From Bacillota bacterium (GTDB lineage: Bacteria > Bacillota > Clostridia > DSM-8532), in NCBI GenBank assembly GCA_022702935.2, contig JAKIML020000074.1, forward strand, positions 1 to 64,000: a DNA stretch of 64,000 nucleotides, written 5' to 3'. Position numbers and translations under genes: made by a program. Under the pieces are notes generated by a model. That model saw nothing but the letters and a program-made list of their open reading frames with translations. It searched no databases and was not told the DNA's origin. Positions 8,332 through 16,896 of the stretch are shown here, one piece after another (the stretch's first letter is position 1; each line of letters opens with the position of its first letter).

Positions 8332-9969
8332 CTACAGAAATTCTACCATGGATTTTTCCCACATTTCAGGCGCCTCATAGCCCAACAGGTTGACTACCGT
8401 TGCTGCGATATTGGCAAGGCCGAAATCCCCCTGCTTCAGCTTGTATTTCCCTGCGTTGACAGGGTCATAAATGATGAAAGGAACCTTATTGAGGGTATGG
8501 CTGGTCTTGGCCTTATACTTGCCGTTTCCATCCTGCTTAGCCTTGCCGGTCTTCTTGTCAACCTCATACATTTCATCGGCATTGCCGTGGTCGGCGGTCA
8601 CAATCAACATGCCGCCCAGCTTTTCGATGACGGGAATCAGTCTTCCGAGGCAGAGGTCAACGGTTTCCACCGCGATCTTTGCAGCCTGATAGCTTCCGGT
8701 ATGGCCTACCATATCCCCGTTGGCAAGGTTCATACGCGCAAACTTAAAGTTGCCCGTGCTCAGCATCTCAATCATCTTATCGGTGATCTCAGCCGCCTTC
8801 ATCCAGGGCCTCTGCTCAAAGGGAATAATATCGGAAGGAACCTCCACATAGGTCTCGAGGATTTCATCAAACTTACCCGAGTTGTTGCCGTTCCAGAAAT
8901 AGGTCACATGTCCGAACTTCTGAGTCTCAGAAATGGCCAACTGAGTAACACCTGTCTTGGCCAGATACTCGCCCATGGTATTCTTGATGGACGGAGGATC
9001 TACAAGATATCTGGAAGGAATATGCAGGTCTCCGTCATATTCCAGCATACCTGCGTAAGTAACCTGGGGCCATCTCTTTCTGTCAAAGCACTTGAAGCCA
9101 GGGTCCTCAAAAGCCTTGGAAATCTCAATGGCACGGTCGCCGCGGAAGTTGAAGAAGATAACACTGTCTCCGTCCTCAATGGTTCCCACGGGCTTACCGT
9201 TTTCACCAATGACAAAGGCAGGAAGATCCTGGTCAATGGCTTTGGTTTCATTTCTCAAGGTCTCAATGGCCTGCTGAGCAGAGTCAAACAGACGGCCTTC
9301 GCCCAGAACGTGGGTGTACCAGCCGCGCTCGACCATACTCCAGTTCGCCTCATAACGGTCCATGGTGATGAACATACGCCCGCCGCCGCTGGCGATCTTT
9401 GCATCGAAGGTTGAATCGTTCAATTCAGCCAGGAAGGCCTCAAAGGGGATCACATATTCGAGGGCCGAGGTTTCGCCTACATCGCGGCCGTCCAGAAGGA
9501 TGTGAACACGAACCTGCTTGATGCCTTCTTTCTTGGCCTGAACAATCATGGCCTTCAGGTGATCGATGTGGGAATGCACATTACCGTCACTGAAGAGACC
9601 GATAAAATGCAATGTGGAATCCTTGGACAGACAATTCTGACGGATTTCAGTCCAGCCCTTGCCCTGGAACATAGCACCGGTTTCAATGGCATGGGTAACC
9701 AGCTTAGCGCCCTGAGCAAAGATCTGACCGGCACCAATGGCGTTGTGTCCTACCTCCGAGTTACCCATATCATCGTCGCTGGGCAGACCTACAGCGGTTC
9801 CATGGGCTTTTAAGAGGGTGTTGGGGCATTCTTTCAAAAGTTTATCGAGATTTGGTTTATAGGCATTGTAAACGGCATTGCCTTCGGTGACATCCGTTAT
9901 GCCTATCCCGTCCATAACAACAAGGAGAACGGGACCCTCACAGGGTTTATAGCCGTTTTTTTTGAGCAT
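8332..9969 (-). CDS. gpmI: 2,3-bisphosphoglycerate-independent phosphoglycerate mutase
   Basis: A 545-residue alkaline-phosphatase-superfamily enzyme that interconverts 3- and 2-phosphoglycerate using two Mn ions. It shows the metal/Ser region DDDMGNSEVGHNAIGAGQ (about 66-83), VHILLDGRDV, YANWSMVERGW-type motifs and TADHGNADEMYE with the C-terminal metal ligands. It is somewhat longer than the usual ~510 residues because of insertions, including a lysine-rich stretch near GKAKQDGNGKYKAKTSH. It is the last gene of the glycolytic block, 86 bases after tpiA, and is followed by a terminator. Confidence 0.97.
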   Translation of the reverse strand: MLKKNGYKPCEGPVLLVVMDGIGITDVTEGNAVYNAYKPNLDKLLKECPNTLLKAHGTAVGLPSDDDMGNSEVGHNAIGAGQIFAQGAKLVTHAIETGAMFQGKGWTEIRQNCLSKDSTLHFIGLFSDGNVHSHIDHLKAMIVQAKKEGIKQVRVHILLDGRDVGETSALEYVIPFEAFLAELNDSTFDAKIASGGGRMFITMDRYEANWSMVERGWYTHVLGEGRLFDSAQQAIETLRNETKAIDQDLPAFVIGENGKPVGTIEDGDSVIFFNFRGDRAIEISKAFEDPGFKCFDRKRWPQVTYAGMLEYDGDLHIPSRYLVDPPSIKNTMGEYLAKTGVTQLAISETQKFGHVTYFWNGNNSGKFDEILETYVEVPSDIIPFEQRPWMKAAEITDKMIEMLSTGNFKFARMNLANGDMVGHTGSYQAAKIAVETVDLCLGRLIPVIEKLGGMLIVTADHGNADEMYEVDKKTGKAKQDGNGKYKAKTSHTLNKVPFIIYDPVNAGKYKLKQGDFGLANIAATVVNLLGYEAPEMWEKSMVEFL

Positions 9970-10055
9970 AGTTTTCCTTACCTTTCTATGTTGGTAAAAT
10001 GGCGCAAAGCCCTCCGATAAAGTCAGTACCGGAGGGCAGTGCTTATTTCATTGCT

Positions 10056-10814
10056 TTATGCATCATGCTTGACGATTTGCTCGAAAGCATCCAACTTAAG
10101 GCTGGCACCACCAACCAGGCCACCGTCGATATTGGGCATGGCAAAGAGCGCTTTGGCATTTCCGGCATTAACGCTTCCGCCGTAAAGGATTCTGGTCTTT
10201 TCAGCCACATCATTGCCATAGAGCTCTACGAGAAGCTGACGAATGATGGCGCAGACCTCCTCGGCCTGTTCGTCGGTCGCGGTCTTGCCCGTACCGATAG
10301 CCCAGATGGGCTCATAAGCGATAACCAGCTTGGAAACCTCTTCAGCACTTAAGCCAAGGAGAGCAACCTTGATTTGATAGCGTACATGCTCAGCAGTAAC
10401 GCCCTGCTCTCTTTGGATCAGGGACTCACCGCAGCAGATGATGGGAATCATTCCTGCATCCAGTATAGCCCGTGCCTTCTTATTAATCATTTCATTGGTC
10501 TCGCCAAAATATTCACGTCTCTCGGAGTGACCGATGATGACATAGTCCACGCCCAGCTCCTTGAGCATTGCGCAGGATACCTCACCGGTATATGCGCCGT
10601 TAGCTTCCCAATGCACATTCTGTGCGGCAACCTTGATGTTGGAGCCCTTTGCAGCCTCAACAACACCGGGAATGCTCACGAAAGGTACACCGACAACCAC
10701 TTCGGAATTAGCGCCTGCGACAAGACCCTTCAAACCATTGACAAATTCAACGGCTTCTTTGGGAGTTTTATTCATCTTCCAGTTTCCTGCCGCCATGATT
10801 ACACGTTTTGACAT
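10056..10814 (-). CDS. tpiA: Triosephosphate isomerase
   Basis: A 252-residue TIM barrel that interconverts dihydroxyacetone phosphate and glyceraldehyde 3-phosphate. The substrate Lys is in GNWKMNKT, the catalytic His in IIGHSERR and the catalytic Glu in YEPIWAIGTGKTA. The phosphate-binding GGSVNAGN and the final GGLVGGASL are intact. It lies 45 bases downstream of pgk and is cotranscribed with gpmI. Confidence 0.98.
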   Translation of the reverse strand: MSKRVIMAAGNWKMNKTPKEAVEFVNGLKGLVAGANSEVVVGVPFVSIPGVVEAAKGSNIKVAAQNVHWEANGAYTGEVSCAMLKELGVDYVIIGHSERREYFGETNEMINKKARAILDAGMIPIICCGESLIQREQGVTAEHVRYQIKVALLGLSAEEVSKLVIAYEPIWAIGTGKTATDEQAEEVCAIIRQLLVELYGNDVAEKTRILYGGSVNAGNAKALFAMPNIDGGLVGGASLKLDAFEQIVKHDA

Positions 10815-10859
10815 CCTTTTTTCCGTCCTTTCAACTCTCTATTTTATGACTACAGTTCA

Positions 10860-12056
10860 TTACTTCTTTTCATTGAGTACGGCAATACCGGGAAGCTCCT
10901 TGCCTTCAAGGAATTCGAGGGAAGCGCCGCCACCGGTTGAAATATGTGTAATCTTATCGGCGAAACCAAGCTGTTCAACAGCAGCCGCGGAGTCACCGCC
11001 GCCCACGATGGAGATGGCACCGGAATTAGCCAGAGCTTCAGCGATCTTCTTGGTACCTACTGCAAACCTCTCCATTTCGAATACGCCCATAGGTCCGTTC
11101 CAAACAACGGTCTTGGCGCCTGCAATGGCATCGGAAAACAGCTTAATGGTCTCAGGTCCGATATCAAGACCCATCCAGCCCTCGGGAATGGCATCGGATT
11201 TAACCACCTGGGACTCGGTATCAGCCTTGAATTCCTTACCTACAACATTATCAATGGGCAGAAGCAGCTTAACGCCCTTGTCCTTGGCCTTGGCAAGGAG
11301 GCTGTTGGCCAGATCCAGCTTATCCAGCTCGCAGAGAGAGTTACCAACATCGTGGCCCTGAGCCTTAATGAAGGTGTAAGCCATACCACCGCCAATAATG
11401 AGGGTGTCCACTTTATCAATCAGGTTTTCAATAACGCTAATCTTATCGGATACCTTGGCACCGCCGAGAATAGCCACGAAGGGTCTTTCAGGGTTATCCA
11501 GGGCCTTGCCCATAAAGTCAAGCTCCTTCTTGATCAAAAAGCCGCAAGCAGAGGGCAGGTAATCAGCCAGTCCTGCAGTAGAAGCATGGGCTCTGTGAGC
11601 GGTTCCGAAAGCGTCATTAACATAGATATCAGCAAGACTTGCCAGCTCTTTTGCAAAAGCAGGATCGTTCTTTTCCTCTTCCTTATGGAAGCGAACATTT
11701 TCGAGCATGAGGATTTCGCCTTCCTTAAGGGCTGCAGCCTTGGCCTTGGCATCCTCACCAATGACATCGGAAGCTAAAATAACCTCTTTGCCTAAGAGCT
11801 CACTTAAACGCTTAGCAGCAGGCTTCATGCTGTACTTGGCTTCAGGTCCGTTCTTGGGTCTTCCAAGGTGGGAAACGAGAATCAGCTTTCCGCCGTTATC
11901 AATGATATGACGGATGGTGGGGAGTGCTCCTCTAATTCTGTTATCATCAGTTACATTGCCTTCTGCATCCAGCGGCACGTTAAAGTCAACACGTGCAATA
12001 ACGCGCTTGCCTTTAAGGTCAAGGTCAGCTACTGTCATTTTGTTCTTCATGCTCAT
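10860..12056 (-). CDS. pgk: Phosphoglycerate kinase
   Basis: A 398-residue monomeric enzyme that makes ATP from 1,3-bisphosphoglycerate. Visible motifs are the family pattern [23 protein letters not shown], the hinge/lysine region [13 protein letters not shown], and the C-terminal nucleotide site [11 protein letters not shown] with [14 protein letters not shown] chose the ATG at 12056, eleven bases after AAGGAG; a GTG nine bases earlier abuts the Shine-Dalgarno sequence. Its own promoter lies upstream, so pgk-tpiA-gpmI can be expressed separately from gap. Confidence 0.97.
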   Translation of the reverse strand: MSMKNKMTVADLDLKGKRVIARVDFNVPLDAEGNVTDDNRIRGALPTIRHIIDNGGKLILVSHLGRPKNGPEAKYSMKPAAKRLSELLGKEVILASDVIGEDAKAKAAALKEGEILMLENVRFHKEEEKNDPAFAKELASLADIYVNDAFGTAHRAHASTAGLADYLPSACGFLIKKELDFMGKALDNPERPFVAILGGAKVSDKISVIENLIDKVDTLIIGGGMAYTFIKAQGHDVGNSLCELDKLDLANSLLAKAKDKGVKLLLPIDNVVGKEFKADTESQVVKSDAIPEGWMGLDIGPETIKLFSDAIAGAKTVVWNGPMGVFEMERFAVGTKKIAEALANSGAISIVGGGDSAAAVEQLGFADKITHISTGGGASLEFLEGKELPGIAVLNEKK

Positions 12057-12121
12057 GGAATACACAACTCCTTTTTGAGTGATTTAATATACTGTATACA
12101 TAAATTTCTATTAACTTTTAT

Positions 12122-12151
12122 ATTTTACCTTATTTCTTGAATAACTTTCAA
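12122..12151 (-). promoter_or_regulatory. Predicted sigma-A promoter of pgk-tpiA-gpmI
   Basis: On the minus strand, TTGAAA (12146-12151) is 18 bases from TAAAAT (12122-12127), in the gap-pgk intergenic region. The position fits a transcript starting about 50-60 bases before the pgk ATG. Confidence 0.6.
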
Positions 12152-12230
12152 CCTATAGCCCTCTATTGTATGAATTTTATTTATATGGATGGGCTTTGAT
12201 TTACCAGGGCTTAAAGCAGGCTTATCAACT

Positions 12231-12263
12231 AAAAGGAGCAGCTTCAAATGAAACCGCTCCTTT
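12231..12263 (-). terminator. Terminator after gap
   Basis: A hairpin (AAAAGGAGC 12231-12239 with GCTCCTTT 12256-12263, plus inner pairs) begins 24 bases past the gap stop. The minus-strand T-tract is short (TTTT), so it may be leaky and allow some read-through into pgk. Confidence 0.65.
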
Positions 12264-12286
12264 ACATCAAAGTTATTCAAATGAAA

Positions 12287-13300
<1,014 letters not shown>

Positions 13301-13359
13301 TTAAACCTCCTGGAAATAATATTTGAAATTTGTTAACAAGTTCACAAAATTCACAGAGT

Positions 13360-13388
13360 ATTTTAACCTATTTGATTCGTATTTTCAA
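13360..13388 (-). promoter_or_regulatory. Predicted sigma-A promoter of gap
   Basis: TTGAAA (13383-13388) and TAAAAT (13360-13365) are separated by 17 bases on the minus strand. The perfect palindrome TTGTTAACAA (13330-13339) lies just downstream of the likely start point, in operator position. Confidence 0.7.
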
Positions 13389-13488
13389 GGGACTTTATAA
13401 ATTTTTGTCCATTATACGGAAAAGATTTATTGCGAAAGGAATGTTTTCGTCAATTTCGTGTACCAGATTTTTCTACTGCTGAAATAAG

Positions 13489-14292
13489 CTATCTTATAGC
13501 CCTTTGGCGCATGCTTTCATACAGCAGAATTGATGCTGCAGAGGAGGCATTAAGGGATTCGGCCCTTCCCTCCATGGGAATCATAATTCGACAGTCAGCC
13601 ATTGACAAAAGCGTCTCGGTCAGGCCATTGCCTTCGTTGCCTATAGCCAGGGCAAGGTTCTCGCGAAGATCTGCCTCCCAGCAGGGAACGGCGTCCCGGG
13701 GATGGGCGGCCATGACCCTGATTCCCTTTGACTGAAGGCTCCTTAAGGCCTCATAAAGATTGTCGGGAATCACAACGGGCACCCGGAATAAAGAGCCCAT
13801 GGTAGATCGGACCACTTTAGGATTATAGGGATCCACGCTGTCCCTGGATAGAATGATGCCATCAAAACCGCAGGCATCGGCAGACCGGATGATGGTTCCC
13901 AGGTTACCGGGATCCTGCAGATTCTCAAGCACCATAATGCGGGAATGCCCTGAAAGGACGGCTTCCATGCCATAATGGGGTATGTCCACCACAGCCATAA
14001 TGCCTTGAGGGGTCTGGGTTTCACTGACACGGGCAAAGAGCTCGTCGGGCAGCGCATATACCCGGCTGGCTTTTCCGGCGGCTTTTTCCAATAGCTTGGG
14101 GGACTTTTCAGCAAAGGTATCGGCGACTACAAAGCATCGAATAGAAGCACCGGAGCCAAGGGCATCTTCAATGAGTCTTGTCCCCTCCAGCAGGAAGGCT
14201 CCCAGATTCCTTCTGCCCTTCTTGTCATGGAGGCTTTTAATCTCCTTAATAAATGGGTTGGATGCGGAAGTTATTCTTATGGTTTCAGCCAA
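13489..14292 (-). CDS. TrmH/SpoU-family RNA 2'-O-methyltransferase
   Basis: A roughly 267-residue SPOUT-class methyltransferase that probably modifies ribosomal or transfer RNA. The N-terminal SpoU substrate-binding domain (FLLEGTRLIEDAL) is followed by the knotted catalytic domain with ENLQDPGNLGTIIRSADACG, IGNEGNGL and IPMEGRAESLNASSAAS. I favour the TTG at 14292, six bases after AGGAAGGTG. An ATG at 14310 lacks a Shine-Dalgarno sequence, and the frame further upstream overlaps the rplT terminator. It resembles YsgA/RlmB-type enzymes but the exact target cannot be read from sequence. Confidence 0.92.
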   Translation of the reverse strand: MAETIRITSASNPFIKEIKSLHDKKGRRNLGAFLLEGTRLIEDALGSGASIRCFVVADTFAEKSPKLLEKAAGKASRVYALPDELFARVSETQTPQGIMAVVDIPHYGMEAVLSGHSRIMVLENLQDPGNLGTIIRSADACGFDGIILSRDSVDPYNPKVVRSTMGSLFRVPVVIPDNLYEALRSLQSKGIRVMAAHPRDAVPCWEADLRENLALAIGNEGNGLTETLLSMADCRIMIPMEGRAESLNASSAASILLYESMRQRAIR

Positions 14293-14324
14293 CAAAAGCA
14301 CCTTCCTCATGCAAAGATAGTAAT

Positions 14325-14354
14325 AAAGTCCCACACCGTTAAGTATGGGACTTT
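14325..14354 (-). terminator. Terminator of the infC-rpmI-rplT operon
   Basis: A nine-base perfect stem (14325-14333 with 14346-14354) lies 19 bases past the rplT stop, with a short T-tract on the minus strand. Confidence 0.8.
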
Positions 14355-14372
14355 TCTATGATTGAACGATAA

Positions 14373-14717
14373 TTATTTTACCTTCTCAACCAGCATTTTG
14401 AAGCCTGCAGGATCATTCACAGCCATGTCGGCAAGAACCTTTCTGTTCAAGGTGATCCCTGACTTCTTCAAAGCATTCATAAACTTGCTGTAGGACAAAC
14501 CGTTCATACGAGCGGCAGCGTTGATACGAGCAATCCAGAGCTTTCTGAATTCACGCTTCTTTTGTTTTCTGTCTCTGAATGCATAGTTAAGAGACTTCAT
14601 TACCGCTTGATTAGCGACTCTGTAAAGCTTGCTCTTAGCACCAAAATAGCCCTTCGCAAGCTTGAGGATCTTTTTATGTCTTGCGCGTGTGCGCACACCA
14701 CCTTTAACTCGGGACAT
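14373..14717 (-). CDS. rplT: 50S ribosomal protein L20
   Basis: A 114-residue basic protein binding 23S rRNA early in large-subunit assembly, of the usual length. It shows [31 protein letters not shown] and the C-terminal [15 protein letters not shown] (given here in parts of the family pattern). In Firmicutes L20 also represses its own operon by binding the infC leader, which is visible upstream. It lies 27 bases after rpmI with a GAGAGGTG site. Confidence 0.98.
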   Translation of the reverse strand: MSRVKGGVRTRARHKKILKLAKGYFGAKSKLYRVANQAVMKSLNYAFRDRKQKKREFRKLWIARINAAARMNGLSYSKFMNALKKSGITLNRKVLADMAVNDPAGFKMLVEKVK

Positions 14718-14744
14718 GATCTAACACCTCTCTCTTTTCTTTAC

Positions 14745-14942
14745 TTATGCGTAGGGCAGCATCTGCTTGATGGTAGCTGCATTGGCATCAGATGCTAATG
14801 CGCCTTTACGAAGATTTCTTTTTCTCTTTGTCGATTTCTTTGTAAGGATATGATTTTTATATCCCTGGGTTCTCTTGACCTTACCTGTAGCAGTAAGCTT
14901 GAATCTTTTCTTGGAACCGCTGTGGCTCTTTAGCTTTGACAT
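14745..14942 (-). CDS. rpmI: 50S ribosomal protein L35
   Basis: A 65-residue very basic protein with the family pattern [20 protein letters not shown] near the N-terminus and KRNLRK in the middle. It is of standard length, in the conserved infC-rpmI-rplT order, with a GGGAGG site before the ATG. Confidence 0.98.
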   Translation of the reverse strand: MSKLKSHSGSKKRFKLTATGKVKRTQGYKNHILTKKSTKRKRNLRKGALASDANAATIKQMLPYA

Positions 14943-14962
14943 ATGTCCAACCTCCCTTAGTC

Positions 14963-15478
14963 CTATTTTTTATGGGGCGCCAATACCATGGACATGGTTC
15001 TGCCCTCCATGATTGGCGGCTTTTCTACCTTTCCATATTCCTTGACGGCTTCCGCAAACTTTTCCAAAACTTCTTTACCCATAGTAGCATAGGAGATTTC
15101 ACGGCCTCTGAAGCGGATGGAAACCTTCACCTTATCGCCATCTTCAAGGAATTTAATGGCGTTCTTAGCCTTGAAGCCAAAGTCGTGCTCCTCAATCTTA
15201 GCTGAGAGTCGCAGTTCCTTCACTTCAATAACTGTCTGCTTCTTCTTTGCTTCCTTTTCCCTCTTGTTTTGCTCATACAGGAACTTACCGTAGTCCATTA
15301 TCTTGCAAACAGGCGGGTTTGCATTTGGAGATATCTTAACCAGATCCAATTCCCTTTCATTTGCTTTAAGCTGAGCCTCTCTGGCTGAGACGATGCCAAT
15401 CATGGTACCGTCTACGTCAATCAAACGCACTTCCTTGTCTCGAATTGCCGAATTGATTTGTGTCTGGTCCTTACTAAT
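14963..15478 (-). CDS. infC: Translation initiation factor IF-3 with AUU start codon
   Basis: A 171-residue factor that binds the 30S subunit and checks start codon-anticodon pairing. It has the IF3 N-domain ([17 protein letters not shown]), a lysine-rich linker (about residues 75-90) and the C-domain. There is no ATG, GTG or TTG at a sensible distance. ATT (15478-15476) lies six bases after a perfect GGAGGTG and gives exactly the family's N-terminus, [19 protein letters not shown] starts are a known hallmark of infC and allow IF3 to limit its own synthesis. The longer open frame to 15658 runs through the leader RNA and promoter and is not coding. Confidence 0.95.
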   Translation of the reverse strand: MSKDQTQINSAIRDKEVRLIDVDGTMIGIVSAREAQLKANERELDLVKISPNANPPVCKIMDYGKFLYEQNKREKEAKKKQTVIEVKELRLSAKIEEHDFGFKAKNAIKFLEDGDKVKVSIRFRGREISYATMGKEVLEKFAEAVKEYGKVEKPPIMEGRTMSMVLAPHKK

Positions 15479-15501
15479 AAAAAACACCTCCGAAATTAAA
15501 T

Positions 15502-15625
15502 AAACAGGCAAAGCTTGCACTCCACCTGTTTCATACGCCAACAAACGAATCTTTAAAGACCTCGCTATTGACCCGCCAGCGCTTGCTGAACAAGGTGAGA
15601 AGCATGGCTTCTGCTTGATTACCTC
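15502..15625 (-). ncRNA. L20-type leader RNA of the infC operon
   Basis: The transcribed region between the infC promoter and its ribosome-binding site carries conserved-looking leader sequence, including GCAGAAGCCATGCTTCTCACC (given across 15585-15605) and GCGGGTCAATAGCG. It ends in a hairpin (AAACAGG 15525-15531 with CCTGTTT 15502-15508). Firmicute L20 leaders form alternative structures stabilised by L20 that shut off the operon. The assignment rests on position and recognised sequence pieces, not on a covariance search. Confidence 0.7.
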
Positions 15626-15629
15626 ATAT

Positions 15630-15658
15630 ACTATACAATAGGTTGTTAGGGTTGTCAA
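15630..15658 (-). promoter_or_regulatory. Sigma-A promoter of infC-rpmI-rplT
   Basis: On the minus strand a perfect TTGACA (15653-15658) is 17 bases from TATAGT (15630-15635), placing the start about 145 bases before the infC start codon. Confidence 0.85.
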
Positions 15659-15698
15659 TAGGCTTTTCTTTGTAATATTTCACGCTTTAGAGGTCCTG

Positions 15699-16184
15699 TT
15701 AACCATTAATGGCCCGGGCTAGCTTGTCGATATTCTCCAATATCATCTGAGGTTGTTGTTTTCCCTCTTCTTCAGCGGCCTTAGCAACCATTTTAGTAAT
15801 CAGCCTATGTAAAAACTTCATCTTACTGATATCCATTTTGCCTCCAAAGCATTCAGCGGCTATGGCCTTATTTAAAAGGGACTTAGGCATATTAGCCTCA
15901 AGATGCTTTTGAGCCATTTCCGGAAATCCGCAGCAGACGAAAAAGGCCACACGCTTGCTTTGAAGTGCCTGTTCATGCTCATTGACCCATGCCTTTAAGT
16001 GCTTATCCATCTGTCCCATATATACCGGACTTCCCAGAATTATGGTATCGTAGGCATTGAGCTCAACGCCCGCGGCCTGGCTGACATTCACGCAATCGGT
16101 GGGGGCATTAAGCTTTTTCTTTAATTCATTGGCGCAGAATTCTGTGCATCCATAGGTTGTCCCGTAAAGTATAAGATTTTTCAT
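15699..16184 (-). CDS. Flavodoxin-domain protein
   Basis: A 161-residue flavodoxin-fold protein. The FMN phosphate loop is YGTTYGCTEFCANEL at the N-terminus, and TIILGSPVYMGQMDKHLKAW provides a second FMN-contact region. It resembles the protoporphyrinogen oxidase (HemG)-like flavodoxins, though the substrate cannot be assigned. It overlaps the upstream MarR regulator by four bases (ATGA), so the two are translated together and its expression is probably under that regulator. Confidence 0.88.
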   Translation of the reverse strand: MKNLILYGTTYGCTEFCANELKKKLNAPTDCVNVSQAAGVELNAYDTIILGSPVYMGQMDKHLKAWVNEHEQALQSKRVAFFVCCGFPEMAQKHLEANMPKSLLNKAIAAECFGGKMDISKMKFLHRLITKMVAKAAEEEGKQQPQMILENIDKLARAING

Positions 16185-16663
16185 GCTTCATCCTCCTCAT
16201 GTATAGAATTGTCAAGAAGACTTAAATTCTCACTAATTTTCTGAAGGCCTTTGCTGATAAGAGATAGCTCATCATCAGTTAAACCCTTATATATATCATT
16301 GATAAACTGGTTGGCCTGTTCATCCCTGCTCTGCCAGAAGGCATGGCTTTTCTCTGTGAGCTGGAGTCTTATGGCCCGCCTATCCTTCTTGTCCCGCTCG
16401 TAGCGCAGAAAACCTTTCTGCGCAAGCTTGTCGGCAAGCTGCTTCACATTCTGGTGGGAATATTCCATGGTATCAGCAAGCTGGTTAAGGGTTGGCGGCT
16501 TGTCAAAGAAATGCTGCAGGACGACCGATAAATACCATTGCTTTGACGTCATGTCATAGGGCGATAAATCTCTGTCCATCAGTCTTTGAAGTTTATTGGA
16601 CATGTTAAAAAGCAAGCCAAATATCATCTGCTTATCATTAAAGATATCCGGAATCTTCTGCAA
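16181..16663 (-). CDS. MarR-family transcriptional regulator
   Basis: A 160-residue winged-helix repressor. The recognition region is PTLNQLADTMEYSHQNVKQL and the wing has KGFLRYERDKKDRRAIRLQLT. MarR proteins dissociate from DNA on ligand binding or oxidation. I prefer the TTG at 16663, nine bases after GGAGGG; the longer GTG start at 16687 has no ribosome-binding site and falls inside the operator region. It is the first gene of a two-gene operon with the flavodoxin and probably represses its own promoter (see 16692-16742). Confidence 0.92.
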   Translation of the reverse strand: MQKIPDIFNDKQMIFGLLFNMSNKLQRLMDRDLSPYDMTSKQWYLSVVLQHFFDKPPTLNQLADTMEYSHQNVKQLADKLAQKGFLRYERDKKDRRAIRLQLTEKSHAFWQSRDEQANQFINDIYKGLTDDELSLISKGLQKISENLSLLDNSIHEEDEA

Positions 16664-16691
16664 TGCGCTTATCCCTCCAACAATCACTTAG

Positions 16692-16742
16692 GTAACATAT
16701 TACACTTTTAAGTAATATATTACATATTTCTAACATTGTCAA
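16692..16742 (-). promoter_or_regulatory. marR-flavodoxin promoter with two palindromic operators
   Basis: TTGACA (16737-16742) is 17 bases from TATATT (16714-16719) on the minus strand. The perfect palindrome GTAATATATTAC (16712-16723) covers the -10. A near copy, GTAACATATTAC (16692-16703), lies 20 bases further downstream, two helical turns away on the same DNA face. This is a textbook autorepression layout for a MarR protein. Confidence 0.75.
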
Positions 16743-16754
16743 TCATAAAAAATA

Positions 16755-16783
16755 AGACAGTCTCATTCAGTTCCAGACTGTCT
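16755..16783 (-). terminator. Second terminator downstream of the RCC1/SLH gene
   Basis: A nine-base perfect stem (16755-16763 with 16775-16783) is followed on the minus strand by a T-rich tract. It backs up the terminator at 16844-16876 and insulates the marR promoter. Confidence 0.7.
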
Positions 16784-16843
16784 CAATAAATCTAACTGCA
16801 GTTTTTATTGTAATGAATACGGAGGTTAGGGGCTTTAGCCAAT

Positions 16844-16876
16844 AAAAAGGCAGCCCCTGGTTTTTCAGTGACTGCC
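16844..16876 (-). terminator. Terminator of the RCC1/SLH gene
   Basis: The stem GGCAG/CTGCC (16849-16853 with 16872-16876) carries further inner pairing, with five T following on the minus strand. It begins 20 bases past the stop. Confidence 0.75.
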
Positions 16877-16896
16877 CGCTTTTGATTAATATCCGG

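Noticed and set aside
8497-9414. 305-codon open frame on the plus strand
   Set aside because: It is antisense to gpmI, whose protein is unmistakable. The antisense translation has no domain, no ribosome-binding site and low-complexity composition.
15479-15658. N-terminal extension of IF3 to an ATG-like start at 15658
   Set aside because: The region contains the promoter, the L20 leader and the ribosome-binding site, and its translation has no IF3 similarity.
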